DNA from: Nitrospirillum sp034653355
Lineage (GTDB): Bacteria > Pseudomonadota > Alphaproteobacteria > Azospirillales > Azospirillaceae
Direction of reading: 5' to 3'
Assembly: GCF_034653355.1 (NCBI RefSeq)
Contig: NZ_JAYEER010000003.1
Location: 1,488,001-1,552,000, forward strand
Length of the DNA: 64,000 nt
In this document: piece by piece, positions 35,176 to 42,566 of the stretch
Layout: each line of letters opens with the position of its first letter
Position numbering within the stretch: the stretch's first letter is position 1
Position numbers and translations under genes: made by a program
The notes under the pieces: model-generated
Seen by the model: the letters and a program-made list of their open reading frames with translations, nothing else
The model's database searches: none
What the model was told of the DNA's origin: nothing

Positions 35176-35991
35176 CTATTCCGTGTCCCGCCGTGGCGGC
35201 CACGGGAAGAAGGCGCTGGTGCGCCGGCGATAGTCGGCGAACGCGGCGCCCCGCGACCGCGCCATATGCCCCTCCAGCGGCGGCAGGCCGGAGACATGGA
35301 CCAGCAGGACATACATCAGGACGGGGCCGCCGGGCGCCAGCCAGCCCCAGGGCCAGACGCCTTCCGGTCCCGGCGCCAGGGCGAAGCAGGGGTAGGCCAG
35401 CCATCCCAGCCATTCGAAGAAATAGTTGGGATGGCGCGACCAGCGCCACAGGCCGGCATCGCACACCCGCCCGTGGGCATCGGGCCGCCGGCGAAAGCGG
35501 GCCAGTTGGGCGTCGGCCACCCCTTCGCCGGCGATCCCCACCAACAGCACCACCGTGCCCGACACGTCCCAGCCGCCGAGGCCGGGTGCCGGGTTGCGGG
35601 CGGCGGCGTAAACGGCAACCGTCAGCAAGGCTGCGGCCAGCGCCTGGCTTTGCAGGAACCAGAACAGGCGGATGGCGGCCCGCGATCCCCATACCCGCAT
35701 CAGCTGGGCATATCGCGGATCATCACCGCCGCCCCGGGTGCGAACGGCGATGTGGGCGGCGAGCCGCGCCGACCATATCCCCACCAGCGTGGAGACCAGT
35801 ATCTGCCGGGCGCTGGGGGGCGTTCCGTCCAAGGGCGCCAGCGCGGCGGCGAGGCCGCCCGCGCCGACGGCCAGCGACCAGCAGGCATCCACCCAGCCCG
35901 ATTGGCGGGTCCGCCGCTGGACCACCCAGGCCAGGGCCATGACGGCGCACTGCCCGAGCGTGATGGCCGCCAGCGGGATGGCCGGCGCCAA
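35176..35991 (-). CDS. DUF1295 (steroid 5-alpha-reductase-like) membrane protein
   Basis: A TTG start at 35991, three bases after the anti-sigma stop, gives 271 aa with about six hydrophobic helices. The family core is the C-terminal GLWRWSRHPNYFFEWLGWLA followed by PLLEGHM-like PPLEGHMARSRGAAF and DYRRRTSAFFPWP. DUF1295 proteins resemble isoprenylcysteine methyltransferases and steroid reductases and are thought to act on lipids. It is the last gene of the rpoE-chrR operon, so it is made when the sigma factor is active. The substrate is unknown; a role in modifying membrane lipids after photooxidative damage is an inference from neighbours. Confidence 0.87.
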   Translation of the reverse strand: MAPAIPLAAITLGQCAVMALAWVVQRRTRQSGWVDACWSLAVGAGGLAAALAPLDGTPPSARQILVSTLVGIWSARLAAHIAVRTRGGGDDPRYAQLMRVWGSRAAIRLFWFLQSQALAAALLTVAVYAAARNPAPGLGGWDVSGTVVLLVGIAGEGVADAQLARFRRRPDAHGRVCDAGLWRWSRHPNYFFEWLGWLAYPCFALAPGPEGVWPWGWLAPGGPVLMYVLLVHVSGLPPLEGHMARSRGAAFADYRRRTSAFFPWPPRRDTE

Positions 35992-35994
35992 GGG

Positions 35995-36672
35995 TCAGAG
36001 TCCCACCAGCGGCTGGACCAGGCGGCCCAACAGGCTGTGGATGCGCAGCCGGCCGCGCACGGCGATCAAGCACAGGCAATCGCCGTCAGGCGCCGCCAGC
36101 GGTTGGTGTTCCACGCTGGCGTCCACCGCCGCCATGTCGCCGGTGCCGAAGCGGCCGAAGGTGTCGCTGAAGGCGCCGTCGATGACGCAGGTGTATTCCT
36201 GGCCCCGATGGCCGTGCTTGGGAATGGTCATGCCCGCCGCCACCCGGAACAGCATGACCTTGTAGCCCTCCGCGGGGTCGACCCGCACGGCACGTCCCCG
36301 GATGCCGGGCGCCACGAACCGCCACGGGCCCAGGCGTTGGCGGCGCAGGGTGGGCGGCAGCACGGGATCGGGGTCGAGCGCCGGCGCATCCGGCGGCGCC
36401 CCGGCTAGCCGGACCCCATCCAGCTTGGCCAGCGTGCGCTCCAGCGCGTCGTCGGCCAGGGCCACCGGGCGCTGGTTGTTCAGCAGGGCGCCGCCCAGCG
36501 CCTCCCACGCCCGCACCTGGCGGCGGCATGCGGGACAGAAATCAAGATGGGTGGCGACCACCAGCGCCGGGCCATCGGGCAGCGTGCCGGCGGCATGGCG
36601 CGACAGCAGATCCGCATCGGGATGGTGGGTGGGGCAGGGCGGCGGCGGCGGCGGGCGCAGGGCGGCGGTCAT
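35995..36672 (-). CDS. chrR: ChrR family zinc-binding anti-sigma factor
   Basis: This 225-aa protein has the two ChrR parts. An N-terminal anti-sigma domain carries the zinc motif in THLDFCPACRR (H-x3-C-x2-C). A C-terminal cupin contains PKHGHRGQEYTCVIDG with His, His and Glu metal ligands and a later ASVEHQPLA histidine. In Rhodobacter sphaeroides, ChrR holds RpoE inactive until singlet oxygen triggers its loss. Its ATG overlaps the sigma stop as ATGA, so they are translationally coupled, and the DUF1295 gene follows after three bases. The proline run PPPPPP near the N-terminus is a local oddity. Confidence 0.92.
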   Translation of the reverse strand: MTAALRPPPPPPCPTHHPDADLLSRHAAGTLPDGPALVVATHLDFCPACRRQVRAWEALGGALLNNQRPVALADDALERTLAKLDGVRLAGAPPDAPALDPDPVLPPTLRRQRLGPWRFVAPGIRGRAVRVDPAEGYKVMLFRVAAGMTIPKHGHRGQEYTCVIDGAFSDTFGRFGTGDMAAVDASVEHQPLAAPDGDCLCLIAVRGRLRIHSLLGRLVQPLVGL

Positions 36673-37391
36673 GGTTCGGTTCCCGTCGGATCGATCAGGC
36701 CGCGCAGGCGGACCATGGCCAGGCGCAGGCGCGACTTGACCGTGCCCAGCGGGATGCCCAGGCGGCGGGCGATGTCGGGATGGGGCGCGTCTTCGAAGAA
36801 GGAAAGCCGCACCACAGCCAATTGATCCGGCGGCAAGGTGTCCAGCGTGGCGCGCAGGCGGTCCGCCGCCTCCGTGGCGAACACCAGATCGTCCGCCGGC
36901 TCCGGTTCGGGCGGCGTCAGGCTTTCCTGCGCCACGGCGGCCTCGGCCGCGCGGCTGCGCCGGGCGGCGTCGATGCGCAGGTTGCGGGCGATCGTGAAGA
37001 TCCAGGTGGCGGCGTGCGCGCGGGACGGGTCGAAGATGGCGGCCTTGCGCCAGACGATCAGCATGGCCTCCTGCGCCAGTTCCTCGGCCTCCATGGCCGG
37101 CAGGCCGGTGGTCAGGAGATAGCTTTTGATGCGCGGGGCGTAGTGCCGGAACAAGGCCGAGAAGGCGGCGCGGTCGCCCTGGGTGGCGATGGCCCGGAGA
37201 TGGCGGGCGTGCACATCCTCCAACACCACCGTGCCAGGCGCGGCCCCGGCCGCCGGACGGCCTTCCGGCGCGCTTCCGTCGCCGCCGCTGTTCACGCGGC
37301 CACCCTTGGGCCGAACCCAGGACGCGCCCAGCCGGCCGGGTGATGGCCGGCGGCGGGGGGATGGGCTTCGAAGGGTGCGGGCATCATGCAT
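36669..37391 (-). CDS. rpoE: ECF RNA polymerase sigma factor, RpoE/ECF11 type
   Basis: The conserved part starts near residue 60: region 2 (ALFRHYAPRIKSYLLTTGLP, ELAQEAMLIVWRKAAIFDP, TWIFTIARNLRIDAARR) and region 4 (LPPDQLAVVRLSFFEDAPHP, IARRLGIPLGTVKSRLRLAM). With ChrR downstream it belongs to the singlet-oxygen-responsive group. The start is unclear: ATG at 37391 sits at the expected transcription start (leaderless), while GTG at 37295, with an AAGGG site upstream, would remove a poorly conserved Arg/Pro-rich tail. A matching ECF promoter lies just upstream, so the gene is probably autoregulated. Confidence 0.9.
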   Translation of the reverse strand: MHDARTLRSPSPRRRPSPGRLGASWVRPKGGRVNSGGDGSAPEGRPAAGAAPGTVVLEDVHARHLRAIATQGDRAAFSALFRHYAPRIKSYLLTTGLPAMEAEELAQEAMLIVWRKAAIFDPSRAHAATWIFTIARNLRIDAARRSRAAEAAVAQESLTPPEPEPADDLVFATEAADRLRATLDTLPPDQLAVVRLSFFEDAPHPDIARRLGIPLGTVKSRLRLAMVRLRGLIDPTGTEP

Positions 37392-37398
37392 GCCATCC

Positions 37399-37425
37399 TA
37401 TACGAACCACGACGGGTTCGGATCA
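37399..37425 (-). promoter_or_regulatory. Autoregulatory ECF promoter of the sigma operon
   Basis: On the minus strand TGATCC (37420-37425) and CGTATA (37399-37404) are separated by 15 bases. It points toward rpoE-chrR-DUF1295. The same elements recur at 37440 and 34117. Confidence 0.75.
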
Positions 37426-37445
37426 GTCGCCGTATCGACTGATCC
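37420..37445. repeat. Perfect inverted repeat containing both ECF -35 elements
   Basis: Arms GGATCAGTCG and CGACTGATCC are perfect 10-bp complements around a 6-bp centre. Each arm carries the -35 element of one divergent ECF promoter, so the two promoters are back to back and symmetrical. Confidence 0.8.
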
Positions 37446-37467
37446 AGTATTCACCCTGGCGCGTATA
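37440..37467 (+). promoter_or_regulatory. ECF promoter of the DUF1365-cfa operon
   Basis: TGATCC (37440-37445) and CGTATA (37462-37467) with a 16-base spacer, 45 bases before the DUF1365 start. It mirrors the sigma operon promoter and should respond to the same sigma factor. Confidence 0.75.
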
Positions 37468-37511
37468 GGGACCGCAAGCGTTTACTGCCGGGCGTGGGAG
37501 GCATGGGGCGG

Positions 37512-38375
37512 ATGTCGGACATGGATACGGACATGGCGGTTGCGGGGAAACCCCTCGCCCCATCGTCCGGCCACAGCGTCTTCTACCGGGGGTGGGTGGC
37601 CCACCGCCGCGCCTGGCCGCGCCGCCACCACCTGCGGTATCGCGTCTGGTCCATGCTGCTGGACCTGGATGAACTGCCGGCCCTTGACCTGCGGCTGCGC
37701 CTTTTCTCCCACAACCGGTTCAACCTGCTGTCCTTCCACGACGCCGACCATGGCGACGGGTCCGGCCGGCCCTTGGCCGACCAGGTGGCGGGTCTGCTGG
37801 CCGAGGCCGGCGCCGGCTACGACGGCGGCGCCATCCGGCTGTGGTGCATGCCCCGCGTGTTGGGCTACGTCTTCAATCCCATCAGCATCTATTTCTGCCA
37901 CCGCCGCGACGGGACGCTGTGCGCCCTGGTGCATGAGGTGAACAACACCTTCGGCCTACGGCACAGCTACGTCATTCCCGTGGATGGCCAGGCGGCGGCC
38001 GGCGGGGTGGTGCGCCAGCGCTGCGCCAAGCGCCTGCACGTCTCCCCCTTCCTGGACATGGACGCGCGCTACGAGTTCCGCGTGTCGCCGCCGGCGGACG
38101 GCCTGACCGTGGCGGTCCAGGTGCGCCCAGGTGACGGCCGGGATGGGCCTTGCGCGCCCATTCTTTCCGCCTGTTTCAGCGGGCGGCGCCATGCCTTGAG
38201 CGATGCCGGCATCCTGGCCGCCTGGGCGGCGCAGCCGCTGCTGACCTGGAAGGTCGTGGCCGCCATCCATTGGCAGGCCCTGAAGCTGTGGCTGAAGGGT
38301 GTGGGCTTCCGGCCCAGCCCGCCACCACCGCCCCGTTTCGTCACCATCGTCACCTCCGCCGATCCGGGCCTCTAG
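37512..38375 (+). CDS. DUF1365 domain protein
   Basis: I use the ATG at 37512 because a GGGAGG site lies ten bases upstream; ATG 37503 and GTG 37494 are too close to that site. The product is 287 aa. DUF1365 hallmarks: SVFYRGWVAHRRAWPRRHHL at the start, FSHNRFNLLSFHDADHGDG, then IRLWCMPRVLGYVFNPISIY and LVHEVNNTFGLRHSY. The family always occurs beside cyclopropane-fatty-acid-synthase-like genes, and here such a gene follows after 13 bases. The reaction is unknown; a role in fatty-acid modification is inferred. Transcribed from an ECF promoter divergent to rpoE. Confidence 0.9.
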   Translation: MSDMDTDMAVAGKPLAPSSGHSVFYRGWVAHRRAWPRRHHLRYRVWSMLLDLDELPALDLRLRLFSHNRFNLLSFHDADHGDGSGRPLADQVAGLLAEAGAGYDGGAIRLWCMPRVLGYVFNPISIYFCHRRDGTLCALVHEVNNTFGLRHSYVIPVDGQAAAGGVVRQRCAKRLHVSPFLDMDARYEFRVSPPADGLTVAVQVRPGDGRDGPCAPILSACFSGRRHALSDAGILAAWAAQPLLTWKVVAAIHWQALKLWLKGVGFRPSPPPPPRFVTIVTSADPGL

Positions 38376-38388
38376 GACTTCACCACCC

Positions 38389-39618
38389 ATGTCACTGGAT
38401 GTTTCCCCGACCCCTCTGGCCTCGTTCCTACCCCTGCGGCGCCTGGCGGCCGTCCTGCTGTCGCGCATGATGGCACGGCTGGCCGTGGGGCAGGTCACGG
38501 TGCGATTGCCGGACGGCACCCGGCTGACGCGGCGGGCGGCGCGGCCGGGACCGGAGGGGGTGCTGGAGTTGCATCGCTGGCGCGCCGTGCGGCGGTTGGC
38601 CCTCGGCGGCGACATCGCCTTTGCCGACGCCTACGCCGATGGCGACTGGTCCAGTCCCGACCTGCCGGCCTTGCTGGAACTGGCGGCGCGCAACATTTCT
38701 TGGCTGGACGGCGCCATGGCCGGCACGCCGCTGGCCCGCATGATGAACCGGCTGGTGCACCGCGGCCGCGCCAACACGCGGGCTGGCAGCCGGCGCAACA
38801 TCATCGCCCATTATGATTTGGGCAACGACTTCTATGCCCGCTGGCTGGACCGGGGCATGGCCTATTCCTCGGCCCTGTATACCGCCCCGGACCAGTCGCT
38901 GGAGGCCGCGCAGGGGACCAAGCTGGACCGCATCGTCCAACTGCTGGGCATCAGCGGCGGGGAACGGGTGCTGGAGATCGGCTGCGGCTGGGGTGGCCTG
39001 GCGGAACGGATCGCGCGCGAAGGCTGCCACGTCACCGGGTTGACCCTGTCGCCCGCGCAGTTGGCGGCGGCGCAGGACCGGCTGGTCGACGCCGATCTGG
39101 GCGGCCGCGCCGACCTGCGCCTGCAGGACTATCGCGATGTCACCGGCACCTATGACCGCGTCGTCTCCATCGAAATGCTGGAAGCGGTGGGGGAACGGTA
39201 CTGGCCGCTTTATTTCCGCACCTTGCGCCAGCGCTTGGCTGACCGGGGGGTGGCGGTCCTGCAGGTCATCACCATCGACGACGCCCGCTTCGAGCAGTAC
39301 CGCCGCGAGGTCGACTTCATCCAGCGCCACGTCTTTCCCGGCGGCATGCTGCCGTCGCCCACCCGCCTGGAACGGGAGGCGGCGGCGGCCGGCCTGCGAC
39401 TGGACGGGGTGGAAACCTTCGGCGACAGCTACGCCCGTACGCTGGCGGAATGGCGACGCCGCTTCCACGCCGCCTGGACCGACATCCAGGACCAGGGATT
39501 CCCGCCCCGCTTCCGCCGGCTGTGGGACTATTACCTGGCGTATTGCGAGGCGGGTTTCCGCGCCGGCCTGATCGATGTCGGGCTCTACCGCCTGGTTCCG
39601 GCGGCGCCGGGCGTTTGA
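38389..39618 (+). CDS. Cyclopropane-fatty-acyl-phospholipid synthase family methyltransferase
   Basis: This 409-aa enzyme transfers a methyl group from S-adenosylmethionine to the double bond of a membrane fatty acid. The SAM site is VLEIGCGWGGLAERIAREG; preceding it is NIIAHYDLGNDFYARWLDRG, typical of the family, and SIEMLEAVGERYWPLYF follows. In Rhodobacter, enzymes of this kind in the RpoE regulon make cyclopropane or methylated/furan fatty acids that quench singlet oxygen. Co-transcription with DUF1365 from an ECF promoter fits such a role. Whether the product is a cyclopropane or a methylated fatty acid cannot be told. Confidence 0.9.
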   Translation: MSLDVSPTPLASFLPLRRLAAVLLSRMMARLAVGQVTVRLPDGTRLTRRAARPGPEGVLELHRWRAVRRLALGGDIAFADAYADGDWSSPDLPALLELAARNISWLDGAMAGTPLARMMNRLVHRGRANTRAGSRRNIIAHYDLGNDFYARWLDRGMAYSSALYTAPDQSLEAAQGTKLDRIVQLLGISGGERVLEIGCGWGGLAERIAREGCHVTGLTLSPAQLAAAQDRLVDADLGGRADLRLQDYRDVTGTYDRVVSIEMLEAVGERYWPLYFRTLRQRLADRGVAVLQVITIDDARFEQYRREVDFIQRHVFPGGMLPSPTRLEREAAAAGLRLDGVETFGDSYARTLAEWRRRFHAAWTDIQDQGFPPRFRRLWDYYLAYCEAGFRAGLIDVGLYRLVPAAPGV

Positions 39619-39630
39619 AATACAAGGGCG

Positions 39631-40959
39631 TCAAGCCACCTTGCGCAAGGGCTCCCGCACAGACAGGCGCACCTTCATGCCGGCGCGGGGGGCGCCAAGG
39701 GTGATGCCGCCCTCCGGCATCTGGGCCGCCAGCGGACCGGACAGCGCCTCGATATCAAAGGCGGTGACCAGCATCGCGGCCAGGGCCGTCAGCTCCGCCG
39801 TCGCCAATTGCGCGCCGATGCAGGTGCGCGGGCCGGCGCCGAAGGGCACATAGGCGAACTTGTCCTGTGGCGCGCCGTCCAGGAAGCGGGCGGGCTCGAG
39901 ATCCAGGGGATCGGCCCATTGGTCAGGTTGGCGGTGCAGCGTCCAGGGGCACAGCAGGATCGAGGCCCCCTTGGGAATGGCGACGCCGGAGACCGTGTCG
40001 TCCGTCAGGGCCGTGCGCGCGAACCACCAGGCGCTGGGATAGAGGCGCAACACCTCCTGCACCATGGCGCGGGTGCGGGGCAGGTCGCGCAACAGGCCGG
40101 GGCGCAGTTCGCCATCGGCAGGCAACTTCTCCTCAATCTCCTGGCGCAGCCAAGCGGCCAGATCGGGACGTTGGGCCAGGGCGTAGGCCAGCCAGCAGCC
40201 GGCGGTCGCCGTGGTTTCGAACCCCGCCACCAGGGCGGTGATGGCCTCGTCCCGCATGACCGCCGGGCCGTACGCCTCGACCAGGGGGTGCAGGGCGGCC
40301 AGGAAGCCCTTGGGCGCCTGGGCGAAGCCGGCGATCTGGCGCTCCATCTCCGCGATGGCGCCGCGGAAGGCGCGACCCTCGCGCGTGGGCAGGTGCATGT
40401 CCAGGTCCACCAGCCGCCACATGGACAGGCTGAGATGGCGGTGGGCGACGCAGCCCGCCTGATAAATGGCGTCCGCGGCCGCTTCATTCTCCAGCCGTTC
40501 ATGGAATAGCGCCGCCACCACCATGCGCATGGTCAGACGGCCCATCAGGCCGTGCAGGTCGACCTCCGCCCCGCTCATCCGGGCCAGGCGCCCGGCCTCT
40601 TGCGCCAGCACGCACAGGGCCAGTTCCAGGCCATGGTTCAGGCGGCTTTGTGAAAAGGCGGCCTTGGCGGCATGGCGGGCCGCTTCCCAGCGCGGACCGT
40701 TGGCGGTGACCAGGCCATCGCCGAACAGGGGGCGCAGGCGCGCCTGTTCCGCCCCCTTGCCATAGGCCTCACGGTTTTCCACCAGCACGCGCTGGAAACC
40801 CGCCGGGTGGCTGATCAGGAAGGCCGGCTTGGGCCCCAGGCGCAGGGCCACGGGGGCATCGGCGCCGATGCCGTGGCGCTCGACGAAGCCGATGGGATCG
40901 GCGGCGAAATCGGGCAGATCGCCCAGCAGGACGCGCCGCAGGCGGGTGATGAGGCTCAT
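39631..40959 (-). CDS. Cytochrome P450
   Basis: From the ATG at 40959, with a GGAGA site eight bases upstream, the product is 442 aa, normal for bacterial P450. Motifs in order: I-helix oxygen-binding AGFETTATAG, the K-helix ExxR as EVLRLYP, then FARTALTDD, and the heme loop FGAGPRTCIGAQLA with the cysteine ligand. The overall form is like CYP102/CYP4-type fatty-acid hydroxylases, but the substrate is not known. No ferredoxin or reductase gene is adjacent. It starts 14 bases after luxI on the same strand, so it is almost certainly in an operon with the autoinducer synthase and quorum controlled. This arrangement is unusual. Confidence 0.92.
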   Translation of the reverse strand: MSLITRLRRVLLGDLPDFAADPIGFVERHGIGADAPVALRLGPKPAFLISHPAGFQRVLVENREAYGKGAEQARLRPLFGDGLVTANGPRWEAARHAAKAAFSQSRLNHGLELALCVLAQEAGRLARMSGAEVDLHGLMGRLTMRMVVAALFHERLENEAAADAIYQAGCVAHRHLSLSMWRLVDLDMHLPTREGRAFRGAIAEMERQIAGFAQAPKGFLAALHPLVEAYGPAVMRDEAITALVAGFETTATAGCWLAYALAQRPDLAAWLRQEIEEKLPADGELRPGLLRDLPRTRAMVQEVLRLYPSAWWFARTALTDDTVSGVAIPKGASILLCPWTLHRQPDQWADPLDLEPARFLDGAPQDKFAYVPFGAGPRTCIGAQLATAELTALAAMLVTAFDIEALSGPLAAQMPEGGITLGAPRAGMKVRLSVREPLRKVA

Positions 40960-40973
40960 GGGATTGGTCTCCG

Positions 40974-41585
40974 TCAGGCGGCGCGCGGGTCGGCGCCGGT
41001 GGTGATCTCGGGTGAGGGAAGGGCATGGCTGGCGGCGTAGGACGGCACGTCCAGGGCGATGATCACGGCGTGGATGTCGCCCTTGTGACCCTGTCCGACA
41101 TGGACAGGGGCCGTCTCCTCCGCCACCGGCAAGCCGCACAGGCGCACGAAGCGGCCGAAGGCGGGCTCCACCACCGCGATCAGGCGGTTGGCGTCGCGCG
41201 CGACGCCGAAGGCGCCGATGGCCTGCACCAGCACTTTGCCCACGGCGCGCCGATTGGTCACGTCGGGGCAAATGACGAAGCGGCTGATTTCCCACACGTC
41301 GGGGGCCCGGGGGGCCGGTCTATCCCCCAACAGCATGGGAAAGTCACGTTCCAGCAGATAGGGTTCGGTGGTGGGCAGGGCACGCCAATAGCCCACCATG
41401 CGCCCCCCTTGCAGGGCCGCGCAGTGCCAGGCCTTCCGGTCGAATCCGTCGAACTCCAGCAGGTCGACCGAGGCCACGTCCCAGCCTAAGCCTTCACGAA
41501 AAACCCGGTGCCGCAACCGCCAGGCTTGGGCCAGCAGTTCCGGCGACTCCGGTCCTGAAAAACTCACGACGCGCAACGATGACAT
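40974..41585 (-). CDS. luxI: LuxI family acyl-homoserine-lactone synthase
   Basis: This 203-aa protein has the invariant LuxI residues: RLRHRVFREGLGW (Arg, Phe, Trp), LEFDGFDRKA (the two acidic residues), GYWRALPT (Arg), and VWEISRFVI (Glu, Arg). It would join an acyl group from acyl-ACP to S-adenosylmethionine to make an AHL signal; acyl length cannot be read. It is divergent from a LuxR gene across 123 bases that contain a weak lux-box-like dyad, and is followed by a P450 in the same operon. The length is close to the family norm, with a ~10-residue extra C-terminal tail. Confidence 0.92.
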   Translation of the reverse strand: MSSLRVVSFSGPESPELLAQAWRLRHRVFREGLGWDVASVDLLEFDGFDRKAWHCAALQGGRMVGYWRALPTTEPYLLERDFPMLLGDRPAPRAPDVWEISRFVICPDVTNRRAVGKVLVQAIGAFGVARDANRLIAVVEPAFGRFVRLCGLPVAEETAPVHVGQGHKGDIHAVIIALDVPSYAASHALPSPEITTGADPRAA

Positions 41586-41644
41586 GGTCCAACTCCGCCC
41601 GTTTTTCCGGGGTCAGTACGACATCGTTAGGGGTCTCGAAAAAG

Positions 41645-41660
41645 CTGGGCAAATGCCGGG
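41645..41660. promoter_or_regulatory. Candidate lux-box-like dyad
   Basis: CTGGGCA and TGCCGGG arms (5 of 7 pairs) around two A bases, in the short region between luxI and luxR. Position fits a LuxR-AHL site, but the match to the classic lux box is poor. Confidence 0.3.
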
Positions 41661-41708
41661 GTATTCCCTCGCGCCGGCCGTGTCGAGGCATCCACCCACG
41701 ATGAAGAG

Positions 41709-42482
41709 ATGGCCATGCGAAAGATCGAGGATATGTTGTCGGCCTTCACATCCGCCGGAACGTTGGCCGATTTGAAAAATGCCCTGGATCGGCAGGTCGC
41801 CGATTTGGGCTTCGCCGCCACCAGTTATGTTGATTTGCGACGCCTTCCGATTGCCGATGAGCCTGTTCCGTTCTACCAAACGTCGTTACGGGCGGACTTT
41901 CTAGAGACGTATCTGGCAGAGGATCTTCTGGGGTACGACCCCGTGGTCACCCGGGCGGCCACCACCAATTCACCCTTCACCTGGGCCGATGTTCCTGAAT
42001 TCCGACCGGCCAGGGGTGGCGGTCGTGGGGCGCGCAACCGGGCGCGGCAGGTCATGGATATCGCCCGGGACTTCGGCTACCGCCAGGGCTTCGTGCTGCC
42101 GCTGCACGCGGTGGACGGTCATGGCTTCCCCGCCTCCGCCCTGATCAGCCTGTTCTGGCGGCAGGACCCGGACCTGTTGGACCGGTCGGAACACCGGCCG
42201 ACCTGGCTGCGGCTGGCCGGTTCCTTCTACCATGAGCGGGCGCTGGACCTGCGCCGCGACATGTCGCCGCCCCCGCTGGTCCCGCCCTCGCTGACGGATC
42301 GGGAGCGGGAATGCCTGGTGTGGGCCTGCCGAGGCAAGACGCGGGCGGAAACCGCCGACATCATGGGGGTTTCCGATCGCACGGTGGAATTCCACCTGAC
42401 CAACACCATGCGCAAGCTGGGGGTGCACAGCAAGTATCACGCCATCGCGGTCGCGGTGCAGTTGCGGCTGATCGCGCCTTAA
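41709..42482 (+). CDS. luxR: LuxR family quorum-sensing regulator
   Basis: This 257-aa protein has an autoinducer-binding domain (residues ~20-175) and a LuxR helix-turn-helix at the C-terminus (SLTDRERECLVWACRGKTRA, GVSDRTVEFHLTNTMRKLGV). In the ligand pocket the conserved Asp-Pro is present (LGYDPVVTRA) with Trp in TWADVP and Tyr in ETYLAED. The position usually held by the first Trp appears to be Phe (ADFLETY), which may shift ligand preference. ATG 41715 is an alternative start. Divergent from luxI, it should activate luxI and the P450 when AHL accumulates. Confidence 0.92.
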   Translation: MAMRKIEDMLSAFTSAGTLADLKNALDRQVADLGFAATSYVDLRRLPIADEPVPFYQTSLRADFLETYLAEDLLGYDPVVTRAATTNSPFTWADVPEFRPARGGGRGARNRARQVMDIARDFGYRQGFVLPLHAVDGHGFPASALISLFWRQDPDLLDRSEHRPTWLRLAGSFYHERALDLRRDMSPPPLVPPSLTDRERECLVWACRGKTRAETADIMGVSDRTVEFHLTNTMRKLGVHSKYHAIAVAVQLRLIAP

Positions 42483-42494
42483 AAAGGGCGGCGA

Positions 42495-42508
42495 CTGATC
42501 CGGATCAA
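42495..42508. promoter_or_regulatory. FNR/Anr-type box
   Basis: CTGATCCGGATCAA closely fits the FNR consensus TTGAT-N4-ATCAA, with one mismatch. It lies about 65 bases before the chosen start of the TauE/SafE-like gene, a position suited to oxygen-responsive activation. Confidence 0.6.
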
Positions 42509-42566
42509 GTGATGCGGCCGGCGCATGGTTTATGGCTGGAGGCAGATCCTGATCCGGACGTCGCCC

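Noticed and set aside
42549..42565. Second TGATCC/FNR-like half-site before the TauE/SafE-like gene
   Set aside because: Only one half of the FNR dyad is present and no CGTATA follows.
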